In this document: in pieces, positions 31,882-40,347 of the stretch
Position numbering within the stretch: position 1 is the first letter of the stretch
Layout: every line of letters starts with the position of its first letter
Origin: Flavobacterium sp. SUN052
Lineage (GTDB): Bacteria; Bacteroidota; Bacteroidia; Flavobacteriales; Flavobacteriaceae
DNA: 64,000 bases
Assembly (NCBI RefSeq): GCF_028867935.1
Contig: NZ_JAPQNS010000017.1
Span: 88,512-152,511 of the forward strand
Direction: 5' to 3'
The notes under the pieces: model-generated
Told to the model about the DNA's origin: nothing
The model's database searches: none
What the model saw: only the letters and a program-made list of their open reading frames with translations
Program-made: the position numbers and the translations under genes

Positions 31882-33210
31882 CTAAGGATTGAATACGTCC
31901 CAGTTTACCTCGGCAACGGGGCGCTCTAAGCGCTCCAGTACCTTCATGCCGGCAACGGGCAGAACAATTTCAGCCAGTTTGTTGTACCGACGCATATCAA
32001 CCCACCGGTGGCCTTCGTAGAATAACGAGTACAAGCGCTCTTTCAGAATAGCGTTAACCAGCGCGTCTTTTGTGGTAGCACCGGCATAGTTTGCCAGGCC
32101 AGCCGCCGTACGAACGATGTTTATGTTTTTGGTTGCTTCGGCTGTATTACCCTGTTGAGCAGCAATTTCAGCAGCTATCAACACCAGCTCCTCATTCCGA
32201 ATAATCGGGAATGTGCCATTCACGTTCGTGTACAGGTTTGTCAGGTATGGCGTGCTGTACGTTACCCCCGACGTGTATGTCAGCGGAGTAGCCTGCTTGG
32301 CTACCTTGACCAACCGCTTATCGCCGGGCTCAATGGCATCCCAAATCTGCTGTACACCCACAATCCGCACCGTAGAGGTGTTAAGCAATGGATGAGCAAC
32401 ATCTGGTGATGTAGCGTTGAAGGTATGGTTTGGAGCCACATTCAGGTCGCCCGTTGGGTTATAAAACGTCTGTGGTAGCAACGTGGCGGCTTTGGCCCAG
32501 TCTGCCTGATAGATGGCAACGCGCAACGCAATAGCCCGGTTAAACTTCTTGAAGTTGGCTGGTGTATTGAAACCCGCAAAGCCCGAAGGCAATGTCAACG
32601 GGAATGTAGCACCTGCCTGATCAAGCTGGGCGGCTCCATCATCCAGGATTTTGGCGATACCCACCAGCGACTCGGCATAACTAGCTGGCTTGCTCGGCTT
32701 AAAGGGATCTTCCACATTCAAACGAACACCATTCGATCCCTGTGCATTTAGCATGTATAAGTACGCCAACCCTTTGAACGTATTGGCAATACCCTTATAT
32801 CCATTCTTCTGAGCATCGGGAACCGAGTTGGTCGCGTTGACCGCTGCCAGCGTAATGTTGGCCTGCCGAACGGGTAATCCAAAAGCCGTGGTTGCGCCAT
32901 TGTAAAACGCCGAGTTGTCGATAAGTTTAAGTCCATTCAACTCAGTCATCCACCGTGATTCGGTAGTGTTGAAGTTAAATAACTCTTTACCAATCGTTCC
33001 CGTAACCTGTAGATATGTAGCAAGACCATCACGGGCAACGGCGAATTGACCAATAGAAAGGGCATCTAACTGTGCCTTGGAAGCATTGTTGGTAACGGCT
33101 CCAACGCTTGGAAAGTTAGGGTCAATAACCTCTTCAGTGCGAAGAGGATTACAGGCCGTAAAGCCACCTACCATCAAACTAGTGAGCAGCAAATATGTAT
33201 GTTTTTTCAT
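31882..33210 (-). CDS. SusD/RagB-family lipoprotein
   Basis: The 442-residue product has a lipoprotein signal (Cys near residue 20, GGFTACNPL) and the helical TPR-like SusD core with a late EGHRWVDMRRYNKL segment and RNEELVLIAAEI, which mark the family. SusD forms the lid over its SusC partner at the outer membrane and binds the glycan or oligopeptide taken up. It lies 54 bases after the susC gene, in the same unit. No glycosidase gene is adjacent, so the substrate is unknown. Confidence 0.92.
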   Translation of the reverse strand: MKKHTYLLLTSLMVGGFTACNPLRTEEVIDPNFPSVGAVTNNASKAQLDALSIGQFAVARDGLATYLQVTGTIGKELFNFNTTESRWMTELNGLKLIDNSAFYNGATTAFGLPVRQANITLAAVNATNSVPDAQKNGYKGIANTFKGLAYLYMLNAQGSNGVRLNVEDPFKPSKPASYAESLVGIAKILDDGAAQLDQAGATFPLTLPSGFAGFNTPANFKKFNRAIALRVAIYQADWAKAATLLPQTFYNPTGDLNVAPNHTFNATSPDVAHPLLNTSTVRIVGVQQIWDAIEPGDKRLVKVAKQATPLTYTSGVTYSTPYLTNLYTNVNGTFPIIRNEELVLIAAEIAAQQGNTAEATKNINIVRTAAGLANYAGATTKDALVNAILKERLYSLFYEGHRWVDMRRYNKLAEIVLPVAGMKVLERLERPVAEVNWDVFNP

Positions 33211-33264
33211 TTTTTGTGTTTCTTTAAGTAACCTGGAACAACACCTTTGCGTGTTCTGACGATT

Positions 33265-36200
33265 TTAGAAATCAACAGCGATGTGGAACATCATCCGACG
33301 AACAGCAGGCGTTGAGCCAATGTCAACACCACCACCTAAAGCCAGCGAGCCAAAGTTTGAGTTCTCAGGATCATAACCAGCTCTGTAGTCCGTCCAGCGG
33401 AGAACGTTGTTACCCGAAACCCCAATCTTCACACCACTAACCACATTGCCAAACGCGCTCTTGAGCGTTGAGGCAGGAACACGGTAATACAGGGCTACTT
33501 CGCGCAGCTTCAGGAAGCTGGCAACGGATGGGTTATAACCTGGTTTGGGAACACCATTGTCACCCAGGCCATTTACGTTCTGACGATAGATACCATTAGG
33601 TGTTTTACCATCGTTTCCAGGGTCGTCGGTCGAACTCCAGTCAGATGTGTTTCCGCCTTCATCCCACAATACACGAGATAGAGACACCACCGTAAACTTG
33701 TACCGGTAGTTAAGGAGAGCAGAGAATTCGAAGTTTTTCAGGAAAGTAATCTTCTGATTCAACGACATCTCGAACTTAGGCTGTTGATCGCCATAGCTTG
33801 TCCACGACGTTGCATAGCCAGGATCAGTTGCAGGCAGCGTGCGGGGCTGACCCACAATTTCAGTTGGCGAGTAGCCATTTTTCACACGCCACTGACCAAA
33901 CGTAGCTCCGAAACCACCTGTCAAACGCTCAGGAATGTCGAGCCGTGTGATTTTTGAGCGGTTAAACCAGTAAATAGGTTGTACGAACCAGGTAAAATTC
34001 TTGCTCCGTACCACATCAGCTCCAAGCGAAAATTCCAAACCTTTGTTTGTTAAATCGGCTGCGTTGATCTGGGTTGAGGTAACACCCGTTGTTGGGGCAG
34101 TCACCAACGGCTGAATCAGGTCAAATACTTTCTTATTGTACAGCGTAAACTCCCCGTTGATACGGCCATTGAACAGACCAAAATCAACACCATATTCCAG
34201 CTCGGTTGCCCGCTCCGGCTTTACGTTGGTATTGCCCAGAATAGTTGATGGTACCAGACCACCCTGACCACCTACACCCACAACACCTAACTGAGAAAAC
34301 GTGGTGCCAAAGTTTGGCAGACCTGCCGTTTGTCCGTAGGCTACACGGAACTTCAATTGGCTTACCGTGTTACCACCCCAGTTACCAAATTTGGCCGCAT
34401 TTACCGCTACCGAAGCGCGAGGGAAAGCGTAGAATTTATCGTACTGAGCGTTCAGCGTTGATTTATCGAAACGGATACCAACAGAGGCAATGATTTTGTC
34501 TTCGTAGTTAGCTTCCTGCTGTGCAAAAACACCTACGTCAGTATTGTTCTGGTATTCAACAAATCCCTGGACAACTTTACCACGCGACGGGTTCGATACC
34601 CCAGCCGGTAATCCTGTACCCCGGGTATATCCTGACCGCAAGTATTTGTAGAGACGTACTGCCCCAACCGACGACGTAAGGTTTAGCCTACCTTGCAAGG
34701 CAGCCTGTGTATAAATTGCCGAAACCTGTACGTTCGAGTTGAACACTTCTGTTCTTGAATCCTGCGAAAAGCCCGGATTTGGTTCTTTCAATTGCGATTG
34801 CAGATCGGAGGGTAACCAGATCAGCGCAAAGCCATTCTGATAATCCAGACCGCCATTCACCCGGAATGTCAACGAATTTTTGTCCGTGTTGAATGCCCGT
34901 GCATTCACGGTGAAACCCTGAAGAACGCGGTTATTTTTTTGGTTGTTAGTAGCCCGGTCCCGAATTGCCAGTGGGTTTTCACCTACACCGGGATCATTGT
35001 CTGGATAGCGACCGTTAGCATCGGGGAACAGGTTGATATAAGGCTTTGTGTACGGCAGCGAATAACCATAGTTAATATTCGAGTTGTCGTTACCTGTCCA
35101 GCCCCGGTCGTTATTGCTGACGATGTAATTCGAATTTACACTAAAGTCTAACCAATTGTTGATTTTGTGGTCGATGTTGGCGCGAACAGAGTACCGTTGG
35201 AAACCGGTATTCTTGATGATACCTTGTTCGTTAGAAAGACCAGCATTAATGTAAAACTTGGTCTTCTCATTACCCCCTGCAATACCTAAACGTGTATTCT
35301 TGATGCTACCTGTTCCACCGTAAATTTCACGCTCCCAATCCGTGTAAGTACCATTAGCCTTGGCAGCGTTTAACAGTGGGATGTCGCCAGGCGTAAAATA
35401 ATCGGTTAGCTTCTGCGCCGTCCAGTCGGCACCGCCGTAGAAGCTCAGCGCTTTACTGATACCCAAATCCTGGCCAAACGAAATCGTCGTTTTGCCACCT
35501 TTGCCACGCTTCGTGTTAATGATAACTACCCCGGCATTAGCCCGAGTACCGTAAATAGCAGCCGCCGATGAGCCTTTCAGTACCTCGATAGACTCAATAT
35601 CGTCGGGGTTAAGGTCAGCTAAACGGTTGGCATTGTTGTCTTGCGGGCTTGCTGCCGAACCAGCAGCAGCCTTGTTGGCGGCAGAACGACCGTTACCATA
35701 CTGTCCGTTGTCGATGTACACACCGTCCACAATGAAGAGCGGCTGTGAAGCTGATGCACCTAGCGTTGACACACCACGGAACTGAAGGTTGAAACCACCG
35801 CCCGGCACCGAACCGTTTGATACGATGTTAGCTCCGGCAATTTTACCCTGGAACGCACCGTCTGTTGTTACGGGCGAAGTTGTTCCGGTTAGCGCTTTGC
35901 TGTCGAGCAAGGTAACCGCATTGGCCAGGTTCGACCGCTTTACGTTCGTCGCCAGACCCGATACCACAACTTCCTCCAGGTTCGATACGTCCTCGGCCAA
36001 ACTCAGATCGATAGTTGTTTGACCCGAAGATACTACCTGCTCTTTTGAGAGGTAACCGATACTTGATACTTGTACGCGGGCGTTGGCTGGTACCTCGCTC
36101 AGGGTGTAGCGGCCCTGCGCATCGGTAGTTGTTCCCCGAGTAGTTCCCCGGATAACTACGTTGGCTCCCGGGATGGGTTGGCCGCTGGCGTCCCGAATTA

Positions 36201-36285
36201 CGCCCGACAGCGTTCGGGTTTGCGCCCAGGCTGTTGTTACAGTTAAACCTGCTAACAACACAAAACCTAATAAATGTTTCCTCAT
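33265..36285 (-). CDS. SusC/RagA-family TonB-linked outer membrane transporter
   Basis: The 1006-residue product has a signal peptide (residues 1-22), a carboxypeptidase-D-like regulatory domain (TRTLSGVIRDASGQPIPGAN), a plug domain beginning VVVSGLATN, and a 22-strand TonB-dependent barrel ending in an aromatic residue (IAVDF). It imports substrates with SusD and ExbBD/TonB energy. It has no N-terminal STN domain, so it is not wired to an anti-sigma factor by the usual route. The ATG at 36285 is preferred over an in-frame extension. Confidence 0.93.
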   Translation of the reverse strand: MRKHLLGFVLLAGLTVTTAWAQTRTLSGVIRDASGQPIPGANVVIRGTTRGTTTDAQGRYTLSEVPANARVQVSSIGYLSKEQVVSSGQTTIDLSLAEDVSNLEEVVVSGLATNVKRSNLANAVTLLDSKALTGTTSPVTTDGAFQGKIAGANIVSNGSVPGGGFNLQFRGVSTLGASASQPLFIVDGVYIDNGQYGNGRSAANKAAAGSAASPQDNNANRLADLNPDDIESIEVLKGSSAAAIYGTRANAGVVIINTKRGKGGKTTISFGQDLGISKALSFYGGADWTAQKLTDYFTPGDIPLLNAAKANGTYTDWEREIYGGTGSIKNTRLGIAGGNEKTKFYINAGLSNEQGIIKNTGFQRYSVRANIDHKINNWLDFSVNSNYIVSNNDRGWTGNDNSNINYGYSLPYTKPYINLFPDANGRYPDNDPGVGENPLAIRDRATNNQKNNRVLQGFTVNARAFNTDKNSLTFRVNGGLDYQNGFALIWLPSDLQSQLKEPNPGFSQDSRTEVFNSNVQVSAIYTQAALQGRLNLTSSVGAVRLYKYLRSGYTRGTGLPAGVSNPSRGKVVQGFVEYQNNTDVGVFAQQEANYEDKIIASVGIRFDKSTLNAQYDKFYAFPRASVAVNAAKFGNWGGNTVSQLKFRVAYGQTAGLPNFGTTFSQLGVVGVGGQGGLVPSTILGNTNVKPERATELEYGVDFGLFNGRINGEFTLYNKKVFDLIQPLVTAPTTGVTSTQINAADLTNKGLEFSLGADVVRSKNFTWFVQPIYWFNRSKITRLDIPERLTGGFGATFGQWRVKNGYSPTEIVGQPRTLPATDPGYATSWTSYGDQQPKFEMSLNQKITFLKNFEFSALLNYRYKFTVVSLSRVLWDEGGNTSDWSSTDDPGNDGKTPNGIYRQNVNGLGDNGVPKPGYNPSVASFLKLREVALYYRVPASTLKSAFGNVVSGVKIGVSGNNVLRWTDYRAGYDPENSNFGSLALGGGVDIGSTPAVRRMMFHIAVDF

Positions 36286-36320
36286 ATTGATTATTACAGA
36301 ATGTTGGTGAACACTAATCA

Positions 36321-36328
36321 CAAAACTA
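36321..36328 (-). promoter_or_regulatory. -7 promoter element of the susC-susD operon
   Basis: On the minus strand TAGTTTTG matches TAnnTTTG exactly and lies 36 bases upstream of the susC start. The surrounding region is A/T-rich; a -33 TTG is not evident. Confidence 0.45.
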
Positions 36329-36440
36329 CAAACATTGTTTGGCTTCTAGGTATTTTAAGGATATATAAATCTTTTAGAGATTACGTAAAAATATATGGTA
36401 TTTTCACTATTTATTCTGTAATTCAGGTTATTACGAATAA

Positions 36441-36475
36441 AAAAAAGCGAAGACGTTATCGGTCTTCGCTTAATA
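36441..36475 (-). terminator. Terminator of the lolA-like gene
   Basis: AAGCGAAGAC and GTCTTCGCTT form a 10-bp stem; on the minus strand it is followed by a T tract. It lies 25 bases after the lolA-like stop. Confidence 0.8.
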
Positions 36476-36499
36476 ATAGTTGCACTTTTCCTCTAAGTA

Positions 36500-37132
36500 T
36501 TATCGCAGATCTACTACCTCAACTCCTGGATACTTTGTTTTGTCAAAAACAAAGTAGCTGTCAGTGATAGCTACATTAGGCGTAAATTTACTGATCGTAT
36601 ACGTCGTTTTCTTACCGGTTTTGTCGGTAATCTGCCAGCTACGCACCGATTTATCAGCCTTGTCCACACTAATCTGTATCTTAGCCACCTGAGTATTTTT
36701 TTTCTCTGGTGTAAGCTCAATTACTTCAACCGGTTTACCCGCCAACTTTTGCTCATTAAGAAACCGATAGTTAAAGCCCTTTTTGTAAATTGAATAAATG
36801 CGGCTAGGATTGAAATCGCTGTTGGCGCTACCATCATAATCCTGTAAATTCACCTCATTCGATTCCTTAATGTAGGTGGACATTGTTTTACCATCATTGA
36901 AAACCTCCTGTCCACCTAATTTGAGTCGAAATTTCTGATCTTTAACGGTCAGGTCACCTTTGAAGGGGCTGGCACCATCGGCCGTAAAAGAAAACGATGC
37001 CTGGTATGTTTTATACGTTTTGTATTTCTTACTCATTGCATCCAGAATATCTCCGGCGCGTTTGTCTTTTTGAGCAACAGCTGGCCCTACCGCTAGAGCA
37101 ACGGCCACCAACGCTATCAATGCTTGTCTCAT
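36500..37132 (-). CDS. LolA-family outer membrane lipoprotein carrier
   Basis: The 210-residue protein has a signal peptide (residues 1-20, AVAQ end) and the LolA half-barrel pattern: DILDAMSKKYKTYKTYQASF at the start, FKGDLTVKDQKFRLKLGGQ, and a PSRIYSIYKKGF segment. LolA-type proteins ferry lipoproteins across the periplasm. Bacteroidota often have several LolA-like proteins, so this may be a paralogue. It is transcribed alone, with its own terminator. Confidence 0.85.
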   Translation of the reverse strand: MRQALIALVAVALAVGPAVAQKDKRAGDILDAMSKKYKTYKTYQASFSFTADGASPFKGDLTVKDQKFRLKLGGQEVFNDGKTMSTYIKESNEVNLQDYDGSANSDFNPSRIYSIYKKGFNYRFLNEQKLAGKPVEVIELTPEKKNTQVAKIQISVDKADKSVRSWQITDKTGKKTTYTISKFTPNVAITDSYFVFDKTKYPGVEVVDLR

Positions 37133-37289
37133 TCGTGCGTGTTCAGGTTATTGAAATTGCCCGCAAAGTTGGCAATCTGTTTTCAGTTAGACAGATTCGA
37201 GCGTCAAAAAGTTTAAACTCGATCGTCAACTCACTCGTTCTGCTTACGTTGTCTATTCTGGTTCCGTTGCGCTACAATTCTCATACAAC

Positions 37290-37568
37290 ATGGCTCAATT
37301 ACTCCCCAAGCTCTGCGCTCATCTCAGCACCCTAACGTTTGTTAGACCCGCTCAAGAATACCATTGTGATGAATGTGTTAAAACCGGCGATTCGTGGTTG
37401 CATCTGCGTACCTGTCAAACCTGTGGTACTACGCTCTGTTGCGATAGTTCACCTAATCAACATGCTACCAGGCACTACCATCAATCGGGACATCCGGTTG
37501 TAGCTTCAGCCGAGCCGGGAGAGCGTTGGCTGTGGTGTTACCCCGACGAACAGATGGCCCAGTACTAG
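37290..37568 (+). CDS. UBP-type zinc-finger protein
   Basis: This 92-residue protein is a single UBP (ubiquitin-hydrolase-type) zinc finger: Cys and His pairs appear as CAH, YHCDECVKTG, LRTCQTCGTTLCCDSS, then HATRHYHQSGH and ERWLWCYPDE. This domain binds ubiquitin C-termini in eukaryotes and also occurs as stand-alone proteins in bacteria, where its ligand is unknown. It has its own short gene between lolA and the sigma factor. Confidence 0.85.
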   Translation: MAQLLPKLCAHLSTLTFVRPAQEYHCDECVKTGDSWLHLRTCQTCGTTLCCDSSPNQHATRHYHQSGHPVVASAEPGERWLWCYPDEQMAQY

Positions 37569-37723
37569 CTGTTTTGCGGCCATCTATCCGGTTCTTGTTC
37601 CTTTCGTCCTTTTTGTATTCTTTCAGCCATAAACCTTACAATATTTCCTTTCTACTTCCGACTACATAGGTGTTGTGGTCCACTGTCAGCGACTAAGGTC
37701 CGCAAATGCAATAAAATTGACCA

Positions 37724-38311
37724 ATGACCGCACATGTAATGAGTATAACGAAGGAGGAGCAGGCGCAAAATGAGGACATCCGCGACACAGTTCGCCGTGA
37801 ACGATCTCGCCTGAGCCGGTTTATTCAGAACCGCTTGCCCGACCCTGATGCGGCTGAAGACATATTACAGGACGTATTTTATGAACTCACAGAAGCGTAC
37901 CGACTCACTAAACCAATTGAACGGGTGGCATCCTGGCTTTTTGCGGTGGCTCGAAATAAAATAAATGACTGGTATCGAAAGCCCAAAAACCTTTCGCTTG
38001 ATATGCCCACCCAATCTGCTGATGTAGATGAAGAAGCGCCCGTTCTGGGCGAATGGTTGGGTGTGGCCGATGGCACCCCCGATAGCGACCTTTTTCGGGA
38101 AACAATTCTCGATGCTATTGATGAAGCTCTGGCCGAACTCCCTACCGAACAGCGGGAAGTGTTCGTCCGGCACGAAATAGAAGGACAATCGTTCAATCAA
38201 ATGGTAGCCGAGTTAGGGGTGCCTCTGAACACACTACTTTCCCGAAAACGGTATGCTGTATTGCACCTGCGCCGACAACTTCGGGATTTGTACGATGAAT
38301 TAAATAACTAA
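37724..38311 (+). CDS. ECF-type RNA polymerase sigma factor
   Basis: This 195-residue protein has sigma region 2 at about residues 25-95 (RLPDPDAAEDILQDVFYELTEAY, then VASWLFAVARNKINDWYRK) and region 4 at about 135-190 (LPTEQREVFVRHEIEGQSFNQMVAELGVPLNTLLSRKRYAVLHLR). An ATG at 37739 is an alternative start. The next gene encodes a small membrane protein that starts 20 bases later and may be its regulator. No classic anti-sigma factor follows. Confidence 0.9.
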   Translation: MTAHVMSITKEEQAQNEDIRDTVRRERSRLSRFIQNRLPDPDAAEDILQDVFYELTEAYRLTKPIERVASWLFAVARNKINDWYRKPKNLSLDMPTQSADVDEEAPVLGEWLGVADGTPDSDLFRETILDAIDEALAELPTEQREVFVRHEIEGQSFNQMVAELGVPLNTLLSRKRYAVLHLRRQLRDLYDELNN

Positions 38312-38331
38312 AAAGAAACTCACCTAAAGTA

Positions 38332-38679
38332 ATGAAACGATTCTGGATTCGTCGGGCAGCTAAATTCCTCGGCTTCGCCATACTCTTTGTCGGGCTGGTC
38401 GGGCTGGCCGTCATGTCCCTATGGAATGCCCTTCTGCCCCCCATTCTAGGTGTTACGACCATTACCTTCTGTCAGGCTCTTGGCTTGCTGGTTCTTAGCC
38501 GGTTATTGTTTGGCGGCCCCGGCTGGCGGGGTGGTCGTGGCTGGGGCGGTGGTGGTCCGCGTAACTCAATCTGGAAGCAGAAAATGGCCGAACGCTGGAA
38601 GCATCTCACCCCCGAGCAACGCGAACAAATGAAAGCCAAATGGAAAGATCGATGTCGGGGTAACAATAGTGGGCAGTAG
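38332..38679 (+). CDS. Small membrane protein with Gly/Arg-rich linker, next to the sigma factor
   Basis: The 115-residue protein has two hydrophobic helices (about 12-36 and 40-60), then a GGPGWRGGRGWGGGG linker and a basic helix ending in an LTPEQREQMKAKWK segment. That tail looks like the LTxxQ-type motif of CpxP/heavy-metal sensor proteins. It likely regulates or reports to the preceding sigma factor, by position only. The stop codon lies inside a 19-bp inverted repeat. Confidence 0.65.
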   Translation: MKRFWIRRAAKFLGFAILFVGLVGLAVMSLWNALLPPILGVTTITFCQALGLLVLSRLLFGGPGWRGGRGWGGGGPRNSIWKQKMAERWKHLTPEQREQMKAKWKDRCRGNNSGQ

Positions 38680-38731
38680 CAGTAAACAGTGGGCAATTTA
38701 CTGCCTACCGTATACTGCTACTGCCCACTAT
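38666..38731. repeat. 19-bp perfect inverted repeat with nested hairpin
   Basis: ATAGTGGGCAGTAGCAGTA (38666-38684) is the exact reverse complement of 38713-38731. Within it GCAGTAAA and TTTACTGC give a second, competing stem. The stop of the small membrane protein gene is in the left arm. It has no T tract; it may act as a transcription attenuator between convergent genes. Confidence 0.85.
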
Positions 38732-38745
38732 ACACTGCTCACTGT

Positions 38746-40278
38746 CTATTGTTTATCCCACCACACTCGCGTGTCGAGATTGTCGGGACCTTGACGTGTG
38801 ATAACCTCCTGCCGGTTGGCGGTGTTCACCGAAATTTCCGAGTCAGGATACGACAGGCGATTGATAAAGTTGCCTTTGATTTCTTTGCCCGGATACGGAT
38901 TCGGCGTTAAAGCAGGGAAACCACTCCGCCGGAAATTGGCAAATACCTCAGGACCATTCAGGAAAGAAGCGACCCAATATTGCGTATTGATCAGCTCCAG
39001 GCCTTTTGCCGCTACATATGGGTTAGCCACCAGATACGCCGTGATTGCGGCATCCGCAACAAGCGATGTGGCTGCATAATCGCCGAGTTGCTTCATGTGT
39101 GCTGTAACGCCGGCGTTGTAGAAGTCGGCGGCATTACCGGTTGTCCAGGTGCGCTGAGCAGCCTCAGCAAGCAAGAGCTGCGTCTGTGCGTAGGTAACCA
39201 GGTAACAGGGTGCAAACTGGCTACCCATACGCGTCCGGTCTAACTGGCTATAGTCGTAAAAACTGGCCAGTCCATCCTGAGTAGCTCTGGCTGGGATTGT
39301 ACCATTGTCGAAGCCGAGAGGCATGCCAATTTGGGTGGCCACATCACGATTGGCCTTGGCAGCAGTTTGCTCTGGACCACTTTTAGCCCCCACATAACGA
39401 ACGGCGATAGATGTCAGTCGTGGATCAGACGTCGATTTTAAGTAATCAACAAATGTTTTAGTCAGGTAATAGTTGGCCGCTTCGGTAGAGTTGAGGGTAG
39501 CACCTACACCATTGGTATAGTTGGCGTTGTTCCGAATAACAGCATTGTCGGCGTTAGACTGCATCAGCCCACCCGCAACCGCTTTCTGAACGGTCGACTG
39601 CGCCAGTGTCGGGTTCACTTTTGATAACCGCATGCCCACCCGTAGCAGTAGCGAGTTGCCAAAGCGTTTCCACTTTGTAATGTCGCCACCATAAGTGATT
39701 TCGCCGGCTTCGGTTGCTTTTGTCGCATCCAGAGCGGCCGTTGCTTCGGTCAACTCCTTTATAAGGTCGTTATAAATGCTCTCCTGCGTGTCGTATTTGG
39801 GCGTTACATTGTTCGCAATATATCCAACACCTGCCTGGCTATACGGAACGTCGCCGTAGGTATCGGTCAACACAGAAAACGCATAGGCTTTCCAGATGCG
39901 GGCCATATTATATAGATTGGTCCGATTAGGATCTGCTTTGGTCTGGTTGATCACGTCAACCAAGTAGCGAACTACGTTCTGGTAATATTGCCGCCAGATG
40001 CCTCCATTAACGCCGGTGGGCCCCCGGTTGTCGATGTTGTAATTACCTCCGGCAACGATACCTGAGTTGGGGGTGAACATCTGCTGAACGACAGGCTCCT
40101 CAAAGGTCAGTATACTGCCTGGAAACGAGGTACTGATCATTGCGTTGTTGAACGTGAATACCGGGTTCAGAGCCGTAGCTGCTGTAGGATTTATGTTCAG
40201 TTCGTCGAACCCTTTATCGCAACTGCTTGCCGCTAGTAACAAAAGCGCAAGGCTAAAAATTAGTTGTATCTTCTTCAT
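38746..40278 (-). CDS. SusD/RagB-family lipoprotein (SusD-like 2)
   Basis: The 510-residue product has a lipoprotein signal with Cys near residue 20 (AASSCDKGF), and the start DELNINPTAAT is typical of the SusD-like-2 (SusD/RagB) group. Helical core with late segments QYWVASFLNGPEVFANFRRSGFPAL. It is the substrate-binding partner of the SusC gene downstream in coordinate (upstream in transcription), 69 bases away. Substrate unknown. Confidence 0.92.
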   Translation of the reverse strand: MKKIQLIFSLALLLLAASSCDKGFDELNINPTAATALNPVFTFNNAMISTSFPGSILTFEEPVVQQMFTPNSGIVAGGNYNIDNRGPTGVNGGIWRQYYQNVVRYLVDVINQTKADPNRTNLYNMARIWKAYAFSVLTDTYGDVPYSQAGVGYIANNVTPKYDTQESIYNDLIKELTEATAALDATKATEAGEITYGGDITKWKRFGNSLLLRVGMRLSKVNPTLAQSTVQKAVAGGLMQSNADNAVIRNNANYTNGVGATLNSTEAANYYLTKTFVDYLKSTSDPRLTSIAVRYVGAKSGPEQTAAKANRDVATQIGMPLGFDNGTIPARATQDGLASFYDYSQLDRTRMGSQFAPCYLVTYAQTQLLLAEAAQRTWTTGNAADFYNAGVTAHMKQLGDYAATSLVADAAITAYLVANPYVAAKGLELINTQYWVASFLNGPEVFANFRRSGFPALTPNPYPGKEIKGNFINRLSYPDSEISVNTANRQEVITRQGPDNLDTRVWWDKQ

Positions 40279-40347
40279 TGATGTATGAGTTTCAAATCTG
40301 CAAGGCTTTTGGCCGCGCCGGGCAGACCAGCTTGCCGATTTAGCTAA

